From CAZHLD01 sp964533185 (GTDB lineage Bacteria; Acidobacteriota; Terriglobia; Acidiferrales; UBA7541): a stretch of 16,522 nt of DNA. This document shows positions 12,773 to 16,522 of this stretch, one piece after another; positions within the stretch are counted from its first letter, which is position 1, and each line of letters opens with the position of its first letter. Both the position numbers and the translations under genes were made by a program. The notes beneath the pieces were generated by a model. That model was not told where the DNA came from and searched no databases. It worked only from the letters and a program-made list of their open reading frames with translations. Where the stretch lies: NCBI GenBank assembly GCA_964533185.1, contig CAZHLD010000070.1, positions 1-16,522 on the forward strand. Reading direction: 5' to 3'.

Positions 12773-13788
12773 TGCAGAGCATACGAAACTTGAAATTCGA
12801 AACTCGAAACTTGATGTGTTCCGGGCGAATTTCCATTTTCCAATTTCTGATTTCATTGCTGCTAATGGCAGCCTGGCTGCTCGCTTCTCCGCTCGCACAT
12901 GCAGGCGGAATGACGCTGCCCCCCGAGGCCACCGACGGCCTTCGTCTCATCTACAACGGCGATCCGGATGCTGCGATTCCGCTGTTTCGTAAGTTGCAGG
13001 CGGCGAATCCCGACGACCCGTTGGGCTATCTGCTCGAAGCCGAAGCGCTCTGGTGGAAGGCGTATTGCGACGCGCTCGAAATCCGCTGGAACATGATTGA
13101 CGCCTGGCGCCGTCCCAAGCGCGGCGAGGACGCCGGCTACTTCGCTCTCACTGACCGCGCCATATCGCTCGCCGACGCGCGCATCCGCGCGGCCGACTCG
13201 GGCGAGATGCAGCTTTATGCCGGCATCGGCCACGCGCTCAAGGCGCGACTCTACGCCTTTCGCGACGAAAAGCGCGCGGCGGCCCGCGCCGGCGTCAAGG
13301 CCCGCGAGCACTTCCTTCGCGCGCTCGCGCTCGATCCCTCGCTGGCCGACGCCAACACCGGCCTCGGCCTCTACAACTATTACGTGGACACGCTCTCCAC
13401 CCTCGCCCGCGTGCTGCGCTTTTTCATGGGCATCCCCGGCGGCAGCAAGGCCGAAGGCATTCGTCAACTGGAGATGGCGATGGTGAAGGGAGAAATGACC
13501 CGCGTTGAAGCTCGCGTCTATCTGGCGAAAAATCTGCGCAACTACGACCGGCAGTACGAGCGCGCTGCCGCGCTGCTCGAGCCGCTCGTCGCTGAATATC
13601 CGCAGAACGCCGTCTTCCGCCTGCTCCTCGGCAACATGTACGCCAAGCTCGCCCGCAACGACCAGGCCGCCGCCCAATTCCGCGCCGCTGAGGCTCTCGC
13701 CGCGAACGGCAAAGTGTCCGACCCCGCCTGCGCCGCCCGCGTCCGTGAGATTTCCCACGCCTCGTTGGCGGCCCTCAAACAACCATGA
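12772..13788 (+). CDS. exported TPR-repeat protein
   Basis: A 338-residue protein. Residues 15-45 look like a signal peptide (MCSGRISIFQFLISLLLMAAWLLASPLAHAGG). Tetratricopeptide-like helix pairs follow: about 54-88 (GDPDAAIPLFRKLQAANPDDP), 175-205 (AREHFLRALALDPSLADANTGLGLYNY), 262-295 (YERAAALLEPLVAEYPQNAVFRLLLGNMY) and 296-312. TPR domains carry protein-protein contacts; the partner may be the membrane protein encoded upstream, with which it overlaps by one base (TGATG). Two starts are plausible: ATG 12772 (coupled) and ATG 12814 (Met15), the latter giving a cleaner signal peptide. The start region lies inside a heptad-periodic inverted repeat, so part of the leader is repeat-derived. Confidence 0.82.
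   Translation: MQSIRNLKFETRNLMCSGRISIFQFLISLLLMAAWLLASPLAHAGGMTLPPEATDGLRLIYNGDPDAAIPLFRKLQAANPDDPLGYLLEAEALWWKAYCDALEIRWNMIDAWRRPKRGEDAGYFALTDRAISLADARIRAADSGEMQLYAGIGHALKARLYAFRDEKRAAARAGVKAREHFLRALALDPSLADANTGLGLYNYYVDTLSTLARVLRFFMGIPGGSKAEGIRQLEMAMVKGEMTRVEARVYLAKNLRNYDRQYERAAALLEPLVAEYPQNAVFRLLLGNMYAKLARNDQAAAQFRAAEALAANGKVSDPACAARVREISHASLAALKQP
12785..12854. repeat. heptad-periodic inverted repeat over the TPR gene start
   Basis: Left arm 12785-12813 is built of 7-base units of the form GAAAnTn. Right arm 12826-12854 is its inverse, matching at 21 of 29 positions. The 12-base loop contains ATG 12814. The right arm encodes the start of the hydrophobic signal-peptide core. A related element follows the gene at 13797-13860. 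Confidence 0.72.
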
Positions 13789-13796
13789 CGAAACTC

Positions 13797-13860
13797 GAAA
13801 ATGGAAACTGGACATTTGCCCACTTCATTGCGTCGAAGTGGGTTTGCATTTTCCAGTTTC
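13797..13860. terminator. repeat-derived hairpin between convergent TPR and MOT1 genes
   Basis: Nested arms GAAACTGG (13804-13811) / CCAGTTTC (13853-13860) enclose CCCACTTC (13819-13826) / GAAGTGGG (13835-13842) with an 8-base loop. It lies 9 bases after the TPR stop and 24 bases from the MOT1 stop, so it can serve both directions. The sequence uses the same GAAAnnn heptads as 12785-12854. Confidence 0.6.
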
Positions 13861-13883
13861 AAGTTTCCAATTTCGCTTTTCTC

Positions 13884-15035
13884 TTAGCGAGAGATGTTTA
13901 GGCGGCCGCGCTGGGCCAGGTACGCGAGAGCAGTACCAAGGACGAGGCCGATGACGTAGCCGAAGGGCAAACCGAAGGCAATCAGGCCGACGAGTAGCGC
14001 GATGGCGAACTCGGCGGCGGATGCGACGACGTCGCGGACGAGCTTCATCAGCGCCAGCGCTTCGAAAAAGAGAATCACGCCGAGCACCGGCTTGGGAAAA
14101 AGCTCGATCACGGCGCTGAAGCCACGGCTGAAGAAAATCCCCAGCACCAAGTACAGCCCGCCGTAGATCACCACCGACCCGCCCGTCCGCCCGCCAAACG
14201 CGAAATGCCCGGCGATGCCGCCCGACCCGTGGCACACCGGCGCGCCTCCGAACCACGGCGAGACCAAGTTCATCAGTGAATATGTCAGGCTGATTTTCGG
14301 CACGGTAACGCGCCGCTCGGGGAACAGGTCTTCGGCCACCTGGCGCGTGGCCAGGATTGAGTTGCCCAGCGAGAGCGGCAGTTGTGGCAGCGCCAGCACG
14401 AAAAAGCCGGTGGTGATGTCGGCCCACGTAGGCGTGTGCAGCTCCGGCAGACGCAGGGCGAAGCTGCCGGCAAAGCTTCCCGCGCTCAGCTTGAACGCCA
14501 GCGCGTAGAGTATCCCCAGCGCGATGATCAGCGGCGCAGGCGGCACCCGACGGTTGCCGAGCAGCGCCAGCGTCAGCGCAAACGCCACTGCCGCGACCGC
14601 GTAGCCCCAGCGGCCGTCGGCGGGCACGTAGTCCTTCAGCGCCAGCGACGCCAGTTGCAGCCCCAGCCCGAGCTGGATGCCGCGCACAACGCATTTTGGC
14701 ACCGCGCGCGCCAGCCAGCCGATCAGGCCTGTCGCGACGAGCACCAGCATCAACGCGCCAATCGCGAGCCCGCCGCCGTAGAGCACGCCCGGGGCGAGCT
14801 TCTGCGTGATCACGATCACCGCCATGGCCTTCAGCGGCTGCACCGGCATGGGCATGCCGTACACCACGCCGGTCACCACCTGCATCGCTCCAAAAACGAT
14901 CAGCACGCTCGCGGCGTCGAGCTGCGCCGCCAGGATCATCCCCACCAGCAGCGGGAAGTCGGTGCCTAGGTCGCCGAACGCGCCACTCAGCTCGTTGCGG
15001 TCAAATCGCACCCGTCCGCGCAGCCACGTCAACAT
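13884..15035 (-). CDS. MOT1-type molybdate/sulfate transporter
   Basis: A 383-residue integral membrane protein with about 10-12 hydrophobic segments. The family signatures are clear: GAFGDLGTDFPLL (18-30), PMPVQPLKAMAV (62-73), LALPQLPLSLGNSI (214-227), and FGGAPVCHGSGGIAGHFAFG (262-281) with GGRTGG. MOT1 proteins are SulP-related, lack the STAS domain, and take up molybdate with high affinity in plants and algae; bacterial members are annotated as putative sulfate or molybdate carriers. No molybdenum-cofactor gene is in view, so substrate is inferred from family. No good Shine-Dalgarno precedes ATG 15035. The leader includes a perfect 12-bp hairpin at 15088-15113. It converges on the TPR gene. 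Confidence 0.88.
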   Translation of the reverse strand: MLTWLRGRVRFDRNELSGAFGDLGTDFPLLVGMILAAQLDAASVLIVFGAMQVVTGVVYGMPMPVQPLKAMAVIVITQKLAPGVLYGGGLAIGALMLVLVATGLIGWLARAVPKCVVRGIQLGLGLQLASLALKDYVPADGRWGYAVAAVAFALTLALLGNRRVPPAPLIIALGILYALAFKLSAGSFAGSFALRLPELHTPTWADITTGFFVLALPQLPLSLGNSILATRQVAEDLFPERRVTVPKISLTYSLMNLVSPWFGGAPVCHGSGGIAGHFAFGGRTGGSVVIYGGLYLVLGIFFSRGFSAVIELFPKPVLGVILFFEALALMKLVRDVVASAAEFAIALLVGLIAFGLPFGYVIGLVLGTALAYLAQRGRLNISR

Positions 15036-15087
15036 GGGGAGAAGGAACCACAGATGAACACTGATGTCCAGCGAGAGGGCAACCGTA

Positions 15088-15113
15088 GGGGCCCCGATCT
15101 GGATCGGGGCCCC
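15088..15113. repeat. perfect 12-bp hairpin repeat upstream of the MOT1 gene
   Basis: GGGGCCCCGATC (15088-15099), loop TG, then GATCGGGGCCCC (15102-15113). Preceded by GTA, it repeats the GTAGGGGCCCCGA start of family C (244-295, 6294-6345) but has a different centre. At 15051-15074 a CACAGATGAACACTGATG-like direct repeat also lies in the MOT1 leader. Confidence 0.78.
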
Positions 15114-15126
15114 GATATGCGGGGTG

Positions 15127-15168
15127 GCTGAAAACTGAGTGCTGATTGCTGAAAGCTGACCGCTGAAG
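15127..15168. repeat. six tandem heptads of the form GCTGAnn
   Basis: Six consecutive 7-base units fit GCTGAnn, with one G-to-A change in the second unit. The array ends one base before the lipA stop codon (15170-15172). It recalls the short tandem heptamer repeats described in cyanobacteria and has the same period as the GAAAnTn units at 12785-12813. Confidence 0.75.
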
Positions 15169-15169
15169 G

Positions 15170-16120
15170 CTAGGAGTGCGCCGCCGCTTCTTGTTCGTGG
15201 GCGTGGTAGGAGGAGCGGACCAGCGGGCCGGACTCGACGTGGCGGAAGCCCATCTCCTCGCCGAGCTGCTTGTACTCGGCAAACTCATCCGGGTGGACAA
15301 AGCGCACCACGGGCAGGTGCTCTCGCGTGGGCTGCAGGTACTGGCCGAGCGTGAGGATGTCGGTGCGCTGCGCGGCGAGCTCCTGCATCGTGGCCAGCAC
15401 TTCGTCGCGCGACTCGCCCAGACCGAGCATCATGCCGGTCTTGGTGGGGAGATGCGGGTCGAGGTCTTTCGCGCGGCGCAGCAGTTCGAGCGACCGCTCG
15501 TAGACCGCGCCCTTGCGCACCTGGCGGTAGAGCCGCGGGACGGTTTCGGTGTTGTGGTTGAGCACGTCGGGGCGCGCCGCGACGACGGTCTCGAGCGCGG
15601 CCCAATCGCCGCGGAAGTCGGGGATGAGCACTTCCACTTTGCAGCCCGGCACGCGCTGCCGGATGGCTTCGATGGTGCGCGCGAAGATGGCCGCGCCGCC
15701 GTCGAGCGTGTCGTCGCGATTGACGGAAGTGACCACAGCGTAGCGCAGGCCCATCTGCGCAACGGCTTCGGCGACGCGCTCAGGCTCCTGCTCGTCGGGC
15801 GGGCCTACCGGCCGCCCCGACGGCACCGCGCAGAAGCCGCAGGCCCGCGTGCAGATATTGCCCAGGATCATAAACGTGGCCGTGCGGTGCTCCCAGCACT
15901 CGCCCATGTTCGGACACCGCGCTGACTCGCACACCGTGTGCAGGTCGAGCGTGCGCATGATCCGCTTCAGCTCCTGGTAGTTCTCCCCGCCAAAGAAACG
16001 CACCTTTAGCCAGTCGGGACGCGGATGCACCTCGGGCGGCACGCTTCCCAGTGTCCCGGCCTGCCGGGACGGCACCTGGGGTGCCGTTGTGCTCGACAGG
16101 ATGTTGAAAGGTGAGGCCAT
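15170..16120 (-). CDS. lipA: lipoyl synthase
   Basis: A 316-residue radical-SAM enzyme that inserts two sulfurs into octanoyl groups on lipoyl carrier proteins (pyruvate and 2-oxoglutarate dehydrogenases, glycine cleavage H protein) in the cytoplasm. Both cluster motifs are intact: CESARCPNMGEC (Cys64, 69, 75; auxiliary cluster) and CTRACGFC (Cys90, 94, 97; SAM cluster). Also present are TSVNRDD, LIPDFRGD, NHNTETVPRLY, KTGMMLGLGE, LTLGQYLQPT and the terminal GPLVRSSYHA. Start 16120 was chosen because a TTGTTT-17-TAGAAT promoter (16141-16169) lies inside the longer frame to 16243, and the domain begins after it. The variable N-terminus (about residues 14-28) is encoded across a palindromic repeat at 16053-16070. 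lipB is not in view. Confidence 0.96.
   Translation of the reverse strand: MASPFNILSSTTAPQVPSRQAGTLGSVPPEVHPRPDWLKVRFFGGENYQELKRIMRTLDLHTVCESARCPNMGECWEHRTATFMILGNICTRACGFCAVPSGRPVGPPDEQEPERVAEAVAQMGLRYAVVTSVNRDDTLDGGAAIFARTIEAIRQRVPGCKVEVLIPDFRGDWAALETVVAARPDVLNHNTETVPRLYRQVRKGAVYERSLELLRRAKDLDPHLPTKTGMMLGLGESRDEVLATMQELAAQRTDILTLGQYLQPTREHLPVVRFVHPDEFAEYKQLGEEMGFRHVESGPLVRSSYHAHEQEAAAHS
16053..16070. repeat. palindrome inside the lipA N-terminal coding region
   Basis: GTCCCGGC (16053-16060), CT, GCCGGGAC (16063-16070). The flanks CCAG and CTGG add partial pairing. It is read as part of PQVPSRQAGTLGSVP in the poorly conserved region before the first lipA motif. Confidence 0.6.
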
Positions 16121-16133
16121 CGACTTCTCTACA

Positions 16134-16169
16134 ACCAGCGATTCTAGCTGGTGCCTCTCACTAAAACAA
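16134..16169 (-). promoter_or_regulatory. lipA promoter with an overlapping inverted repeat
   Basis: On the minus strand TTGTTT (16164-16169), 17 bases, TAGAAT (16141-16146). ACCAGC (16134-16139) and GCTGGT (16147-16152) form an inverted repeat surrounding the -10. Transcription would start near 16134, about 14 bases before ATG 16120, which supports that start over the longer frame. Confidence 0.6.
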
Positions 16170-16310
16170 CCAAACCAGGAAGGCGTGTCCTTCGCTATAA
16201 GCCGCGATTTCGGATTCCTAGATGGGATAATATTTTCACACACAAATGGCCTGGATGTTGCTTTTTTACCACACCACTAACAGGTACCGCTACCTAAACC
16301 TATGAAAGTG

Positions 16311-16353
16311 AGCAGTTTGTATGCAGGCAGAAGGGCCAACAAACTGCTACAAT
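16311..16353 (+). promoter_or_regulatory. lpxC promoter with a 10-bp inverted repeat
   Basis: TGCTACAAT (16345-16353) is an extended -10. A perfect inverted repeat, AGCAGTTTGT (16311-16320) / ACAAACTGCT (16339-16348), spans the -35 region, and its right arm overlaps the TGCT of the -10. No recognisable -35 is present. A start near 16360 would leave a leader of only a few bases before ATG 16365. Confidence 0.5.
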
Positions 16354-16364
16354 CTGAGGCGTTT

Positions 16365-16522
16365 ATGCCTTTCCAGACCACCATCGAGCGCCCCGTCGAA
16401 ACCCATGGCCTGGGCCTGCACACCGCCGTAAAGAGCCGGCTGCGGCTGGTGCCGGCGCCACCGGACACCGGCATCGTCTTCCGCCGCACCGACCTCGACA
16501 ACTTCCCCGTCGAGGCGCACGT
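16365..16522 (+). CDS. lpxC: UDP-3-O-acyl-N-acetylglucosamine deacetylase, N-terminal fragment
   Basis: Only the first 52 residues are in the window; the gene runs off the right edge. LpxC is the zinc enzyme that performs the committed step of lipid A synthesis. The N-terminus matches the family: QTTIERPVETHGLGLHTAVKS (residues 4-24) corresponds to the conserved QxTIxxPVExxGxGLHSGxxV, followed by LRLVPAPPDTGIVFRRTDL (26-44) and FPVEAHV. The zinc-binding motif lies beyond the edge. It is divergent from lipA, with about 245 bases between starts. GAGG at 16356-16359 is the only Shine-Dalgarno candidate. The family call is confident even from this fragment. Confidence 0.92.
   Translation, partial: MPFQTTIERPVETHGLGLHTAVKSRLRLVPAPPDTGIVFRRTDLDNFPVEAH

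Noticed and set aside
16121..16243. A 41-residue N-terminal extension of lipA
   Set aside because: A TTGTTT-17-TAGAAT promoter lies inside it, and the extra residues match nothing in the LipA family.
1..16522. CRISPR array, insertion sequence or prophage
   Set aside because: No regularly spaced repeats with unique spacers, no transposase or integrase motif and no phage structural gene were seen in any reading frame.

Overview
The window is about 16.5 kb of high-GC draft sequence. A 100-base run of N (7309-7408) marks it as a scaffold. It carries a tRNA-Leu, lipoyl synthase and the start of lpxC, so the host is a Gram-negative bacterium that makes lipid A. The accessory genes (exported DUF4440-type proteins, a PIG-L deacetylase with a large C-terminal extension, an FGE-type protein, a CsgG-like protein, a MOT1-type transporter) and the many palindromic repeats fit an uncultured Acidobacteriota-like genome. 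That placement is inference, because no taxonomic marker gene is complete here.

Layout. 1-1160: tRNA-Leu(CAG) on the minus strand with a clear promoter, two dispersed repeats, a PilZ-domain protein and a small two-helix membrane protein. 1282-1659: group I truncated haemoglobin (minus) with a good sigma70-type promoter. 1970-4746: a two-gene stretch with a different look, holding an exported erythromycin-esterase/DUF4440 fusion (minus) and a divergent exported protein with two secretin/STN-like units. The 330-base spacer between them contains a 25-base direct repeat made of inverted arms. 4910-9933: four minus-strand genes: a DUF4440/SnoaL-like exported protein, an FGE-sulfatase-family protein, a PIG-L deacetylase broken by the assembly gap, and an APC-family permease. 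10178-11714: a CsgG-family protein converging within 1 base on a Gly/Tyr-rich exported protein. 11861-13788: a membrane protein with an internal duplication, overlapping by one base a TPR protein. 13884-15035: MOT1-type molybdate/sulfate transporter (minus). 15170-16120: lipA (minus), divergent from a truncated lpxC at 16365.

The most striking feature is the density and placement of palindromic and heptad repeats. At least four families occur between genes, and several copies lie inside reading frames. The FGE gene carries three in-frame repeat insertions and has its start codon, its likely Shine-Dalgarno and the upstream gene's stop codon all inside a fourth repeat. The lipA N-terminus carries a palindrome. 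The TPR protein's signal-peptide core is encoded by one arm of a heptad-periodic inverted repeat. Repeats here appear to be turned into protein sequence and translation signals. No CRISPR array, transposase or phage gene was seen.
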